Counted from the stretch's first letter, positions 17,205 to 26,173 are shown. The stretch: 64,000 bases of DNA from Pseudorhodoplanes sinuspersici (GCF_002119765.1 NZ_CP021112.1:2908501-2972500), one strand, 5' to 3'. Notes: a model not told the origin generated them from the sequence alone. A program made the numbers and translations.

Positions 17205-17825
17205 ATGGCTCGTTTCAGCACCTTTGGCTTTTCCACATTATCTATTGGCTTCATCGCCGCCGCTCTCGTTTCCGGCTCTGCACATGCGCAGGAAGGCGGC
17301 GCCTATTCCGGGTTGGTCTCAAGTCATGCCGCTGCGCATGGTCTGCCGCCCGCGCTCGTTCATCGCGTGATCATGCGCGAGAGCCGTTACAATCCGCGTG
17401 CCGTCTCGAAGGGCAATTACGGCATGATGCAAATCCGCCTCGGCACCGCGCGCGCGATGGGCTATCGCGGCGATGCCGCCGGATTGCTCGATCCGAACGT
17501 CAACATGACTTACGCCGTGAAATATCTCGCCGGCGCTTATCGCGCCGCCGGCGGCAATCATGATCGCGCGGTCGCGCTTTATGCGCGCGGCTATCACGAT
17601 GTCGCCAAGCGCCAGGGTACGACAGCGGTGGCGCTTGCGGGCGGTGCTGCTGCGCCGGTCGCGATCCCGGCCGCTGCGGCGGGTGCGCCGGTGCCGGTCT
17701 TGCAGCCGCAAGCACGGCAGGCGCGGAATGCCGTTTACAATGAAGTCGCCTCTAGCGCGCGACGCCGCGGCAGCGATCCAGCGACGATGGTCACCACCGC
17801 GCGCGACCAGCAAGCGTTCTGGTAG
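17205..17825 (+). CDS. lytic transglycosylase, SLT family
   Basis: 206 residues. A signal peptide (about 1-29, ending AHAQ) precedes a GH23 lysozyme-like domain. HGLPPALVHRVIMRESRYNP supplies the catalytic Glu in RES, and GNYGMMQI, ARAMGY, LLDPNVNMTYAVKYLA and ALYARGY follow in family order. It cleaves peptidoglycan between MurNAc and GlcNAc in the periplasm. The tail after about residue 140 is Ala/Pro-rich and probably disordered. The ATG at 17205, after GGAG, is preferred to an upstream start at 17166 because it begins the signal peptide. Confidence 0.9.
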   Translation: MARFSTFGFSTLSIGFIAAALVSGSAHAQEGGAYSGLVSSHAAAHGLPPALVHRVIMRESRYNPRAVSKGNYGMMQIRLGTARAMGYRGDAAGLLDPNVNMTYAVKYLAGAYRAAGGNHDRAVALYARGYHDVAKRQGTTAVALAGGAAAPVAIPAAAAGAPVPVLQPQARQARNAVYNEVASSARRRGSDPATMVTTARDQQAFW

Positions 17826-17904
17826 GCCCCTGCGTTTTGGGAGACGGAGGGCGAGGGGATCTTGAGGCAGAGGATCCTGGGGCAGCCGATCTTTGGGCCA
17901 GAGA

Positions 17905-17941
17905 AATCCCGGGGCAGGGTTGATCCTGTCCCGGATTTTTT
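17905..17941 (+). terminator. intrinsic terminator after the transglycosylase gene
   Basis: AATCCCGGGGCAGG pairs with CCTGTCCCGGATT across a short loop and is followed directly by a run of six T, the standard rho-independent layout. Confidence 0.75.
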
Positions 17942-18007
17942 GCCGATCCGCCATTTGCGCCGACGCCCGGCATTGCTATGAGTGCGGGCCCCCGCCGGGA
18001 CCCGGAC

Positions 18008-18083
18008 GGGCCCGTAGCTCAATGGTTAGAGCCGGCCGCTCATAACGGTCTGGTTGCAGGTTCGAGTCCTGCCGGGCCCACCA
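18008..18083 (+). tRNA. tRNA-Ile (CAU anticodon, tRNA-Ile2)
   Basis: 76 nt with encoded CCA. The acceptor GGGCCCG pairs with CGGGCCC, the D arm is AGCTCAATGGTTAGAGC, the anticodon loop is CTCATAA with CAT, and the T arm is GCAGGTTCGAGTCCTGC. The sequence follows the tRNA-Ile2 pattern, in which C34 is modified to lysidine to read AUA; an elongator tRNA-Met is less likely because the first acceptor bases and loop match Ile2. The gene is intact and its last 45 bases are the attachment site of the island that follows. Confidence 0.92.
18039..18083 (+). repeat. attL: 3' end of tRNA-Ile (45-bp direct repeat, copy 1)
   Basis: The last 45 bp of the tRNA, from the anticodon loop to CCA, recur without a mismatch at 62508-62552. 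The integrase gene stop lies 14 nt beyond, as expected for the left junction of a tRNA-integrated element. Confidence 0.9.
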
Positions 18084-18097
18084 GCAAAATCAATTAG

Positions 18098-19288
18098 TTA
18101 CGCTCCGGGTTTTTGTTGGTTCATCCTCTCGGCCAATCGAACGACCAATCGATCGTTCTTGATTGGTCTCCCTTCTATTGCCGCTATGGCTCCGCTCATG
18201 AAGTCGGGGTGATGATGGCCGTAGGTCTCGCGCAACGTCTTCTCGCTCATTCCTAAGAAGCCGGCAGCCTCCCACATTGGAGCGCCGTTCTGCATCAACC
18301 AGGTTGCGGCCGTGTGCCGTAGCGTGTGCGGCGATGCGTGTTCGATCCTCGCCAGCTTCACTGCTGTCTTGAAGGAGGTCTTCACGGACTTTACCGGCTT
18401 GCCGTTCCACTCGACGAAGTGATTGACGGCGATGCCCTTGCGCACCCAGCGGCGCATATGCGCAAGAAGCCTTGGCGGAATTGGTGCGGGTGGCTGGCGC
18501 TTGTTCGTTTCCTTCTTGCCCTGTGGAAGGCGATAAAAAACGCCGCGGTCAAGATCCACAAATGACCGCCCGTCTCCCTTGATGGGCGAAGCACTGGCAA
18601 TCGTAGCGGCGCGGTTACCCATGCGCAGACCGATTATGATAAACCGCGCAAGGTGACGCAACGGGCGCTTGTCGGTCTCGACTTTCTGTCCTTTCCTCGG
18701 GCCGCGGTGAATGGTCTGAATCTCGCGATGCCGCCAGCATGTCCACAACAGGTGCGCAGCTTCGCTCCGCTCAAACCATCGATCTCGTGCCTCACCCTTT
18801 GCGGGCAGCGCTACCTTAACATTCTCGCGGTGATAGCCTTCGCTTTGGTGGTGACGGATTGCTGCACGGAAGTCCTCAAGGTCTCGCCTCGAACCTCCTT
18901 CGTTGCCCCGTTTTTTCGCATAGTCCCGGCAATAATCGCCGTTTACCTGATCCAGCGTGTCGTTGCCGCAATGGTCATTAAGCCGGCCGATGCGCTTGGC
19001 CAGCTTGGTGTTGACTCCATCCGGATCTTTGAAATCGAGATAGATTGAAAGAACGTCCGCGATCTTGATCTGATCTAATGGGCGCTCTTTTCGTTTTGGT
19101 TTGTATTTGGCCGCGATGTAGGCGGCGAGCTTCTGTTGCGCGCGTTCAGTTTCGCCCGCAAAGCATCCTGTGGCGTGATGCTTTCGGTCGTCGATGATGA
19201 TCCAGGTCCCGCGCTTGATGACTTTTCCCGCTTTGTTTCGGCGAGGCTTCCGCCACCAGAGCCGGACACCTTTGCTGACAGTTGGCAT
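18098..19288 (-). CDS. tyrosine-type site-specific integrase of the island
   Basis: 396 residues. The catalytic domain has the first Arg in the GLRMGNRAATIA helix, HTLRHTAATWL (HxxR box), and the nucleophile Tyr in RETYGHHHPDF; the N-terminal half is an arm- and core-binding region rich in Lys and Arg. It would cut and join at the tRNA-Ile 3' end. It reads towards the tRNA and its TAA complement (18098-18100) lies 14 nt after CCA. Its first 214 bp overlap the end of the preceding excisionase-like gene, so translation of the two is linked. It appears intact. Confidence 0.92.
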   Translation of the reverse strand: MPTVSKGVRLWWRKPRRNKAGKVIKRGTWIIIDDRKHHATGCFAGETERAQQKLAAYIAAKYKPKRKERPLDQIKIADVLSIYLDFKDPDGVNTKLAKRIGRLNDHCGNDTLDQVNGDYCRDYAKKRGNEGGSRRDLEDFRAAIRHHQSEGYHRENVKVALPAKGEARDRWFERSEAAHLLWTCWRHREIQTIHRGPRKGQKVETDKRPLRHLARFIIIGLRMGNRAATIASASPIKGDGRSFVDLDRGVFYRLPQGKKETNKRQPPAPIPPRLLAHMRRWVRKGIAVNHFVEWNGKPVKSVKTSFKTAVKLARIEHASPHTLRHTAATWLMQNGAPMWEAAGFLGMSEKTLRETYGHHHPDFMSGAIAAIEGRPIKNDRLVVRLAERMNQQKPGA

Positions 19289-19488
19289 AAACGCCTCATT
19301 TCCGCGATGGCCGCTAGGGTGGTGTAATCTTTGCCTGCTGTCTGCTCGATGACAAGCCGGCCCTTGCCTGCCTCCCGGCGCAAGCCACTGGCAGTCATGG
19401 AGCCATCAGGATAGGCCAAGGCCGCCGCGACTTTCAATCGCAGCGGTGCGTTGGGGTCAATGTTTTCTGGCAGCTTCCCGTAGGTCAT
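19075..19488 (-). CDS. excisionase-like/DNA-binding protein
   Basis: 137 residues. RLKVAAALAYPDGSMTASGLRREAGKGRLVIEQTAGKDYTTLAAIAEMRRLC looks like a MerR/Xis winged helix: a helix-turn-helix, a wing with GRL, and then a directed-recognition helix. The C-terminal part is low-complexity (Ser, Asn, Pro). Such genes usually precede tyrosine integrases in rhizobial islands and may promote excision or control integrase level. It overlaps the integrase gene by 214 bp in another frame. The identification rests on pattern and context. Confidence 0.6.
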   Translation of the reverse strand: MTYGKLPENIDPNAPLRLKVAAALAYPDGSMTASGLRREAGKGRLVIEQTAGKDYTTLAAIAEMRRLCQLSAKVSGSGGGSLAETKREKSSSAGPGSSSTTESITPQDALRAKLNARNRSSPPTSRPNTNQNEKSAH

Positions 19489-19512
19489 AGTCTACCTGAA
19501 CTCCTGCATCGA

Positions 19513-19790
19513 TCAAATCCCAGCGATCTGCTCCTCGTTAGAGCGGGACGTTTTAGAAGGCGCACTACTGCGCTGATAATCGTCGATGAACTGTAGGCCG
19601 GCGATAACGTCATCGATTGTTGTCGGTGCAGTCTTGAATGCTTTCCGATATCCTGCGGCGAATTCGCCGGACAAGCGCTCTGCGGATCATCACTGAGCCA
19701 TTTGCCAGAGTTGGCTTGTGTTTGGGCAAGGAAGTCACCACGGAACTGTTTGCGCTTGCAGATTGACGCGGCCGATTGGAAATCGAATTT
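19513..19790 (-). pseudogene. frameshifted relic of a small island gene
   Basis: Two adjacent frames on the minus strand read as protein: CKRKQFRGDFLAQTQANSG near 19690-19780, then after a shift near 19680 ERLSGEFAAGYRKAFKTAP and DDVIAGLQFIDDYQR, ending with TGA at 19513-19515. It lies 24 bp upstream of the excisionase-like gene in the same direction. I do not know the family. The stretch 19790-20160 holds nothing that I can support. Confidence 0.4.
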
Positions 19791-20165
19791 CTTGATACGT
19801 CAATGTAACAGACATCGTCCGTAATCGATGGCCAGAGACCACGTTCGCAAATGATCGCAAATTGACGAAACGCTCGCGCGCAAAAATACTTGCGTCTTGC
19901 AGAATGGAGATGGCTACGGACAGAAGCGAAAAGATTACAATCGTCTGGTTCTAGGTTTCGACCCCCGACGTCATCGATTGGAAAAAAGACTGAGCGCCGG
20001 CTGTGCCCGATCTTCTCCTGCGACGACCCATGATCAGCCGGAGGCACGGCAGTTGCTCCAACTCTGGTTCTATGCCGTCGAAGTGAGCCGTGCTTCAGCT
20101 GTTTAGTACTGGCGGATGGCAAGCACCGATTGCCCAGCCGCCCTCGTAGACAGTCTGTTGCGCAC

Positions 20166-20221
20166 GAGCATCAGACTACGAATCTGGGGGGTCAGAAGTT
20201 CGAATCTCTTCGGGCGCGCCA
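20166..20221 (+). repeat. 3' part of tRNA-Arg (ACG), displaced copy 1
   Basis: The sequence has GAGCATCAGA, loop CTACGAA (anticodon ACG), TCTGG, the T arm GAAGTTCGAATCTCTTC and the end GGGCGCGCCA. Only the part from the D-stem to CCA is present. The same segment recurs at 35709-35754. It is a typical attachment-site scar. Confidence 0.75.
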
Positions 20222-21158
20222 TTTGCGTACAAAACTGCGAACCCCAAGGCCCGATTTTTGCGGCGCCCGCGACGACCTGTTCGAGGGTCGCTTTATCGCC
20301 GATGATCCGGATGGCGTGATCGTCGACCGCGATCCGATCTACGACAGACTGGCTGTCGGCCTTGCGGAACGGGATCTCACCGCTGGGGATGTTTTCGTGC
20401 ATGACCCGCCCGAACCGGGCAAGCGCTTCCGGGTCAATGGTGATTGACGATGCGGTAGGCCTGACACGATCGAGTGCAGCCTGGGCCCGCTCACGGTCAA
20501 ACTTGAGTTCGGAAATCCTCGCCCTAAGGATATCGTCCTAGTCCGTCAGGCCATCCTCAACCATTTTATAGAGCCGCTTCAGCTCTTCATCGGCCTCGAC
20601 GACCTCGGCACGCCGAAAGACGATCGACTTCGGCCGCCTTTTCTGCACGCTGGGTGGCGGCGGTGACAAGGATGGCCGACAGTCGTTCCGGATTGAACAA
20701 GCGATCAGCCAGATGCTCGACCACAAGATTGTCGAGCCGGTCCATCGGGATAAACCGCCCTTTGCACGCAGTCTTTCCCTGTCGCATGCAGGTCGAGCAC
20801 GTGTAGTATTTGTGCACTTTGCCAGTCTTGGATGTGCCGGTCCGCTATGTCATCACGCCGCCGCAGGTTGCGCAGGTGGCGAGCCCCGTCAAGGATCGGG
20901 CCGGTGACGACCCGCGGGCTGTAACGCGCGGATCACGGGCTTTGAGAGTGGCCTGAACTGCATCGAATTCCTCCGGTGCGATAATGACCCGTACCTCGAC
21001 CACGATGTGTTCGCTCACTGGCTTCTGCCGAAGCGTCTTGGAGCAACGTCGATTGAAAATCCAGGAGCCGACATAAACCGTGTTCGTCAGTATGCAGTGA
21101 ACACTGGCGACGCCGAACCGCGAGCCTCGGCGCGTGCGATATCCGAGCGCGGTCCATC
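20205..21158 (-). pseudogene. large serine recombinase, C-terminal relic
   Basis: Read on the minus strand through several shifts and stops, the segment gives RRGSRFGVASVHCILTNTVYVG, IVVEVRVIIAPEEFDAVQATL, GLATCATCGGVMT, HKYYTCSTCMRQGKTACKG (zinc ribbon), DRLDNLVVEHLADRLFNPERL, a coiled coil with DEELKRLYKMVEDGLTD, and MHENIPSGEIPFRKADSQSVVDRIAVDDHAIRI. This is the recombinase plus zinc-ribbon part of a large serine recombinase. The N-terminal resolvase domain is absent and the relic ends at the MarR gene, so the element has lost this enzyme. Confidence 0.75.
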
Positions 21159-21160
21159 AA

Positions 21161-21631
21161 CTAACGCAGTATGACTTTCTTTAGCAGGTCGGTCAGCGTG
21201 TCGTGCTCGGCCGCGCTGAGCGGAGAAAAGGTCTCCTTCGATATCTCTCGTATCGTCACTATGGCTTCATCGGCGATTCGCCGTCCCTCATCCGTCAGAT
21301 CGATGGCGACGCGGCGGCTATCCAGCGGATCTTCACAGCTCTTGATCAGCCCGTGCGTTCGTAATCGATGGATGACGCCGGTGATCGTGGCCGAATCGTA
21401 ATGGATCAACCTTCCGAGATAATTCTGCGAACACGGTCCGACCTCCCGCAGCTTAGCCAATGTTGAGAATTGTGGAGGCGTGAGATTCTCAATCATTTTC
21501 GATGTGAAGATCGTGGTGTGCGTGCGAAGCGCGACGCGCAACAAGAATCCCGGCTGATCATCAAGAGAGTATGAAGTGGCCGTCTCCTTTGATTTCTTGG
21601 TGGCTGGGTGTGACGGTTTGGCCTGCGGCAT
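21161..21631 (-). CDS. MarR-family repressor of the pyridine operon
   Basis: 156 residues. The winged helix is clear: LTPPQFSTLAKLREVGPCSQNYLGRLIHYDSATITGVIHRLRTHGLIKSCEDPLDSRRVAIDLTDEGRRIADEA. MarR repressors bind palindromes as dimers and release on binding an aromatic acid. It is divergent from the molybdenum hydroxylase operon, with three regularly spaced palindromes in between, the same arrangement as nicR and the nic genes of Pseudomonas putida. Nicotinate, 6-hydroxynicotinate or a related acid is therefore the likely inducer. The start at 21631 has a purine-rich region upstream but no strong site. Confidence 0.88.
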   Translation of the reverse strand: MPQAKPSHPATKKSKETATSYSLDDQPGFLLRVALRTHTTIFTSKMIENLTPPQFSTLAKLREVGPCSQNYLGRLIHYDSATITGVIHRLRTHGLIKSCEDPLDSRRVAIDLTDEGRRIADEAIVTIREISKETFSPLSAAEHDTLTDLLKKVILR

Positions 21632-21897
21632 GAAATTCCTTCATTGATGAACGCAGAATGCAGTGCGGCGTTGTTGCAGGAGCAACCTACGAACTCGGAA
21701 CTACACAGAATTTGAGCGATATGTATCGCGGATCTGAGCTGCTTGCTACATCCCGGCGTGTTGAACCTCTCTAAATGCTTGGAGGTCGTCGGTCCGACTG
21801 GATCAACGTTCCCCACCTTGCTCATGCTGAAGCTGGCGCGTGGCCGTTGAGCGCGACCAGCAGATTCGCGCCATTAGCTAATAAAGCACCCGCAATG

Positions 21898-21947
21898 CTT
21901 GTTTGCAAGTTATGCACTTGTGAACAAGTATTGTGCTTGCATACGAG
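21898..21947. promoter_or_regulatory. triple MarR-type operator array
   Basis: Three CTTG-N4-CAAG-type sites lie in the divergent promoter region: CTTGTTTGCAAG (21898-21909), CTTGTGAACAAG (21917-21928, extended to a perfect ACTTGT-GA-ACAAGT) and CTTGCATACGAG (21936-21947, one mismatch). Their centres are exactly 19 bp apart. The rest of the 421-bp gap shows no other feature. Confidence 0.6.
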
Positions 21948-22052
21948 TGAATTGAGCGCTACCGTTCCGATCAAGATGGGAACGGGCGGCGGTGGCGCTT
22001 TTCAAGTGCTGACGCTGAGCGGTCTCGGTGCGGCGAGGGGTGGTTCAAGCTC

Positions 22053-24311
22053 ATGGATAAGGCGACGGCCCTCATGAATGTTCGGGCCGATTTGATCGAG
22101 AAAGTCACGGGTAGGGCGGAGTTTGTGACCGACCTGGATGTGCCTGGGATGCTGCACGGTGTCGTCGTGCGCTCGCCGGCGGTGCATGCACGTATTCGGT
22201 CCATCGACGCATCGGCGGCTCGCTCCGCCGCAGGCGTGGTTGATGTCTTGACTGGCGCTGACGTGGAATCGTTCGGTCAATGGGGGCTATTGCTTAGGGA
22301 CCGCCCGCTGCTTGCGGTCGATCGCGTGCGCTATGTCGGCGAGCCCGTTGCGGTGGTCATTGCCGCGACCATTGAAGCGGCGGAAAATGCGGCCGAACAG
22401 GTTTACGTGGAGTACGAGGAGCTTCCTCGCGCGGCTACGATCGAGGCGGCGCTCGCAGAAGATGCGCCGCTGATTCATGATCGTCACGACTCGATCAATG
22501 ACTTCTATTTCAAGGGTGGTGCGAAGCCGGTCGCAAACACCAATGTGTTTCACACCTTCTGCAACGATACGGGCGACGTCGATGCGGCAGAAGCCACAGC
22601 AGCCTACATTCATGAAGATCGCTTCCGATTTCCGGCGATTTTTCATTACGCGATGGAGCCGCATACAGTCATCGCTGACTTCAGGGGCAACGCGCTCACC
22701 GTTTGGTCGGGAGCGCAGACACCGGCGGCGGTGCAGAAAGTTCTGTCGCGGATATTCGATCTTCAGCTTGCCAAGGTTCGCGTCATCGTTCCGTTCGTAG
22801 GCGGAGGATTTGGCGGCAAGGCTTCCGTGAAGATCGAGCCGCTTGTGGCTGCCGCATCATGGAAAGTCGGGCGTCCTGTTCGCGTTGCGCAGTCGCTCGC
22901 CGAATCAATGCTGACGTGCCGCCGTCTTGGCGCCGATATCCGAATCCGCACGGCTGTGGACGCGGAAGGACGGATCGTCGCCAAGAGCGCAAAGATTGTA
23001 ATGGACGGTGGCGCCTATGCGGATACCGGTCCCGCGGTTGCGACAAAGACGGCGAACCGCATCATCGGACCGTACGCGATACCCAACCTGCGACTGGACT
23101 CGTCGGCGGTCTATACCAACACCGTTCCGGGCGCGGCTTTCAGGTCGATCGGCGGGCCGCAGGCGGTTTGGGCCGCGGAATCCCACATGGACAATGTCGC
23201 GGCAGCGATCGGTCTCAGTCCAACGGAGTTTCGCCTGCGCAATCTGGCAGCGCGCGGACAACGCATTCGTCCCGATCTGCGTGCGCTGGATGTCGACATG
23301 AGCGAACTGATCGGGCTGGTCGGACAGTCGCTTGGATCCAACCCGCAGCCTTCGAGCTCCGTCGCGCGTGGCCTTGCTGTTGGGGCTACCGATCCGGGGA
23401 TCGTTCCAATCGGTAATGCGGTCGTACGTCTGAAGATTGACGGGTCCGTTCTTGTCGCGATCGCGAGCGTCGAAATCGGGCAGGGTTCGCACGCGACGAT
23501 GGCTCGCATCGCTGCGCAAACGCTCAACCAGCCGCTATCTTCCGTGACTGTTCTCACAACCGACACGGCAGTCGCTCCTTTCGATTGGGGAACGGGCGCG
23601 AGTCGGTCGACCGTTATCGTTGGTCTGTCGGTGGAGAATGCGGCGCAGGATGCAGCCAAACAGATTCTCGATCTGGTGGCAGACGTATGGAGTTTGCCGC
23701 TCGACCAATTGTCGCTGGTGCCAGGAGGTGTTTCGACCAGATCCGAGGTTCTGACCTTCCATCAGATCTTCCATCGCGCGTTCGGAGTCGATTCTGGCGA
23801 GGTGATCGGTCGCGGCGCCATCACGCCCCGCTCAAACAACGGAGCATTCGCAGAGGCGCCGCTGTTCTGGGAGACCGCGGCGGGACTGGCGGAAGTCATC
23901 GTCGACGAAGATACGGGGCAGATATCGCTCAAACGCTACGCGACAGCGGCCGACGTTGGCCGGGTGGTGAATCGCGTCGCGGCCGAGGGGCAGGACGAAG
24001 GGGCCGCAATACAAGGACTTGGGCATGCGTTGTTCGAGGCGCTCGAGTTCGAGGACGGTCAGCCGATCAACGCGACGCCGATCGACTACACGATTCCGAA
24101 CATAGATGACGTGCCGGAAACATTCTCCACGATTCTTGTCGAAAATGAGGATGGTCCAGGTCCTCGCGGCGCCAAAGGTATGGGTGAAGGCGCCATTCTC
24201 CCGATCGCGCCGGCAATCGCCAACGCGCTGTATGCCGGCTACGGGATTCGAATCACGGACCTGCCCATGACGCCAGAAAAGGTCTGGCGCGCTCTTAAGC
24301 AAAGGAGCTGA
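22053..24311 (+). CDS. molybdenum hydroxylase large subunit (nicotinate dehydrogenase-type)
   Basis: 752 residues of the xanthine dehydrogenase/aldehyde oxidase family. The a/b hammerhead domain (about 15-125) is followed by the Mo-cofactor domain with VPFVGGGFGGKASVKIEP, GAAFRSIGGPQ, EIGQGSHATMARIAAQ and the active-site Glu in AKGMGEGAILP. It should hydroxylate a heteroaromatic carbon next to ring nitrogen, with electrons passing to the FAD and 2Fe-2S subunits encoded downstream. The context (NicC, NicF, NicD, NicX) points to nicotinate to 6-hydroxynicotinate. An alternative start at 22074 exists. Confidence 0.88.
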   Translation: MDKATALMNVRADLIEKVTGRAEFVTDLDVPGMLHGVVVRSPAVHARIRSIDASAARSAAGVVDVLTGADVESFGQWGLLLRDRPLLAVDRVRYVGEPVAVVIAATIEAAENAAEQVYVEYEELPRAATIEAALAEDAPLIHDRHDSINDFYFKGGAKPVANTNVFHTFCNDTGDVDAAEATAAYIHEDRFRFPAIFHYAMEPHTVIADFRGNALTVWSGAQTPAAVQKVLSRIFDLQLAKVRVIVPFVGGGFGGKASVKIEPLVAAASWKVGRPVRVAQSLAESMLTCRRLGADIRIRTAVDAEGRIVAKSAKIVMDGGAYADTGPAVATKTANRIIGPYAIPNLRLDSSAVYTNTVPGAAFRSIGGPQAVWAAESHMDNVAAAIGLSPTEFRLRNLAARGQRIRPDLRALDVDMSELIGLVGQSLGSNPQPSSSVARGLAVGATDPGIVPIGNAVVRLKIDGSVLVAIASVEIGQGSHATMARIAAQTLNQPLSSVTVLTTDTAVAPFDWGTGASRSTVIVGLSVENAAQDAAKQILDLVADVWSLPLDQLSLVPGGVSTRSEVLTFHQIFHRAFGVDSGEVIGRGAITPRSNNGAFAEAPLFWETAAGLAEVIVDEDTGQISLKRYATAADVGRVVNRVAAEGQDEGAAIQGLGHALFEALEFEDGQPINATPIDYTIPNIDDVPETFSTILVENEDGPGPRGAKGMGEGAILPIAPAIANALYAGYGIRITDLPMTPEKVWRALKQRS

Positions 24312-24315
24312 GGAC

Positions 24316-24771
24316 GTGCAATTTTCAATGTCGATGACGCTTCCGGCTGCTCCCGCCGATGTCTGGAACACACTGACCGAGGTTGCGCGCGTCTCTCAGT
24401 GCATTCCGGGATGTGAGGATGTCGAGGAGATTGAGAGGCTGTCGTCTTACAAGGCGATCATGAAGCAGAAGATCGGCCCGTTCAAAATAGAGGTGCCCGC
24501 CGACATCATCGTGGAGTCCCTGACTGAACCGTCACATGTGCGTACACGCGCCAGCGGCCGCGACAAATTCACAGGGACGCGGCTGGCGGTTGTACTCGAC
24601 GTGAGATTGATGCCGCAGGAAGAAGGCGGCGGGTCCACGCTTGATCTTCAGGCGGAGGTTGATGTGCAGGGACGCCTCGCCTCGCTCGGCTTCGGGATCA
24701 TCAAGCGGCGCGCCGACCAAAATTTCGAAGAGTTCGAGCAACGGCTCAAGACGATGTTGGAGGCATGCTGA
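24316..24771 (+). CDS. CoxG-like SRPBCC carbon monoxide dehydrogenase-type accessory protein
   Basis: 151 residues. MTLPAAPADVWNTLTEVARVSQCIPGCEDVEEIER, YKAIMKQKIGPFKIEVPADI and the C-terminal GFGIIKRRADQNFEEFEQRL are the CoxG/SRPBCC pattern. In CO dehydrogenase clusters CoxG helps recruit or mature the enzyme at the membrane. It starts with GTG at 24316 behind AAAGGAGCTGAGGAC, 4 bp after the large subunit gene. It lies between large and medium subunit genes, so it is probably a maturation partner of this hydroxylase. Confidence 0.88.
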   Translation: MQFSMSMTLPAAPADVWNTLTEVARVSQCIPGCEDVEEIERLSSYKAIMKQKIGPFKIEVPADIIVESLTEPSHVRTRASGRDKFTGTRLAVVLDVRLMPQEEGGGSTLDLQAEVDVQGRLASLGFGIIKRRADQNFEEFEQRLKTMLEAC

Positions 24772-24774
24772 ACC

Positions 24775-25650
24775 ATGCGTCCACCTCTCTTCGAGATCGC
24801 ACGGCCGGCCAATGTGGGGGAGGCCATCCACGAGGCACTCGGACCGCAGGAAGGGATGTTCTATTCCGGTGGCACCGAGCTGCTATTGGCGATGAAGCTG
24901 CGCGTGATCCACACCGACAAGCTCATCGATATCAAAGGCATTCGCGGCCTCAGTGAAATCGCGCACGTCGATGAGAAGACATTCCAGATTGGTGCGCGGT
25001 GCACGCACAGCCAGATAGAGCAGAGCGAGCTGGTTCAGCGAATCCTGCCAACGCTGGCGCAGTTGTGTGGAAATGTTGCGAATGTTCGGGTCCGGAATGC
25101 CGGCACGATTGGCGGCAATCTCTGCTTCGGCGAGCCGCATGCGGACCCACCGACGCTGCTCGCAGCCTTGGGAGCGCGACTGTGTCTTTCGAGCATCGAC
25201 GGCGAACGCCTCGTCGATGCAGACGATTTCATCCTGGATGAGTTTGAAACCGTTCGCGAGCCGCATGAACTTCTGACGCGCATACTCATTCCGATTCCAA
25301 ACGGTCCGGTTGTCTATCAGCGGTTTCGTCATGGCGAGCGGCCAGCAGTCAATGCCGCGATGTTGTGGTCTCTTGACCCGAGTGGCCGGACCATCGCCAA
25401 CGCCCGAATTCGGATCGGAGCCCTTGGCGCACGACCTCAGCGGCTTGAGCGTGTTGAGGCAGCGCTCTGTGGCGTCACCACCGCGGAGGCCGCTCAGGCG
25501 GTCAGCGACGTGCTGGGGTCGTCTCTCGATAGCATCGACGTGACGGATGATCGTCATGGCAGCGCTGAATACAAACGCCATCTCGCGGGTGTGCTGCTTC
25601 GTCGAAATATTGCCGAAGCCGAAACGATGTGCAGGGAGCGGCGGCGATGA
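24775..25650 (+). CDS. molybdenum hydroxylase FAD subunit
   Basis: 291 residues of the CoxM/FAD_binding_5 type. FYSGGTELLLAMKL is the first FAD-binding loop, and RNAGTIGGNLCFGEPHADPPT is the TIGGN loop; the CO_deh_flav_C domain follows (VYQRFRHGERPAVNAAMLW to the end). It passes electrons from the 2Fe-2S subunit to the external acceptor. The gene starts 3 bp after the CoxG stop and overlaps the small-subunit start by four bases (ATGA), so the subunits are made in step. Confidence 0.9.
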   Translation: MRPPLFEIARPANVGEAIHEALGPQEGMFYSGGTELLLAMKLRVIHTDKLIDIKGIRGLSEIAHVDEKTFQIGARCTHSQIEQSELVQRILPTLAQLCGNVANVRVRNAGTIGGNLCFGEPHADPPTLLAALGARLCLSSIDGERLVDADDFILDEFETVREPHELLTRILIPIPNGPVVYQRFRHGERPAVNAAMLWSLDPSGRTIANARIRIGALGARPQRLERVEAALCGVTTAEAAQAVSDVLGSSLDSIDVTDDRHGSAEYKRHLAGVLLRRNIAEAETMCRERRR

Positions 25651-26132
25651 CCCAGTTGGTCAAGATTGCATTCTCATTGAATGGGCGGCCGGTGGAAACA
25701 TCAATTCCGCCCAACACTTTGCTGATCGACTTGGTGCGGGATTGTTTTGGATTCAAAGGGACAAAGCGTTCCTGCGATATGGAGGTGTGCGGCGCTTGTA
25801 CGATGCTACTTGACGGCGAGCCAATCTCAAGCTGCACCACGCTCGCTGTCGACGCTGATCAATGTGAGGTCACGACCATTGAAGGTGTGACCCCCGCCAG
25901 TGGCATGTCACGCGTGCAGGAAGCGTTTGTCGTTCACGGCGCGATTCAGTGCGGCTTTTGCACGCCAGGATTCGTTCTCGCAGTCACCGCGCTTTTGCGA
26001 CGCAATCCCGCCCCAACTGACGAGGAGATTCGCCGTTACCTTCGCGGAAACCTGTGCCGCTGCACCGGATATGCGAAAATCTACGAGGCCATCAAAAGTC
26101 TTGCCAGCGAGGCAAACGCCAACGCTGCGTAA
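25647..26132 (+). CDS. molybdenum hydroxylase 2Fe-2S subunit
   Basis: 161 residues, normal for CoxS-type subunits. The plant-type cluster is bound by SCDMEVCGACT...SSC and the second, helical cluster by CGFCTPG...CRCTGY. All eight cysteines are present. The ATG at 25647 overlaps the previous TGA; a start at 25629 is possible but lies inside the upstream gene. It links the molybdenum centre to FAD. Confidence 0.92.
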   Translation: MTQLVKIAFSLNGRPVETSIPPNTLLIDLVRDCFGFKGTKRSCDMEVCGACTMLLDGEPISSCTTLAVDADQCEVTTIEGVTPASGMSRVQEAFVVHGAIQCGFCTPGFVLAVTALLRRNPAPTDEEIRRYLRGNLCRCTGYAKIYEAIKSLASEANANAA

Positions 26133-26173
26133 CTTGAAATCATATCTCATACATTCGGGGTTCCAGAATCGCC

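Noticed and set aside
18008-18083. Elongator tRNA-Met
   Set aside because: The anticodon is CAU, but the acceptor GGGCCCG and overall arm sequence follow tRNA-Ile2.
19610-20122. 170-codon frame on the minus strand
   Set aside because: No motif or coding-like composition, and the better reading of its lower part is the frameshifted relic in another frame.
20103-20402. Open frame with MARPKRFELLTPQIRSL
   Set aside because: The segment is the antisense of the tRNA-Arg 3' end, a known false-protein signature, joined to the recombinase relic.
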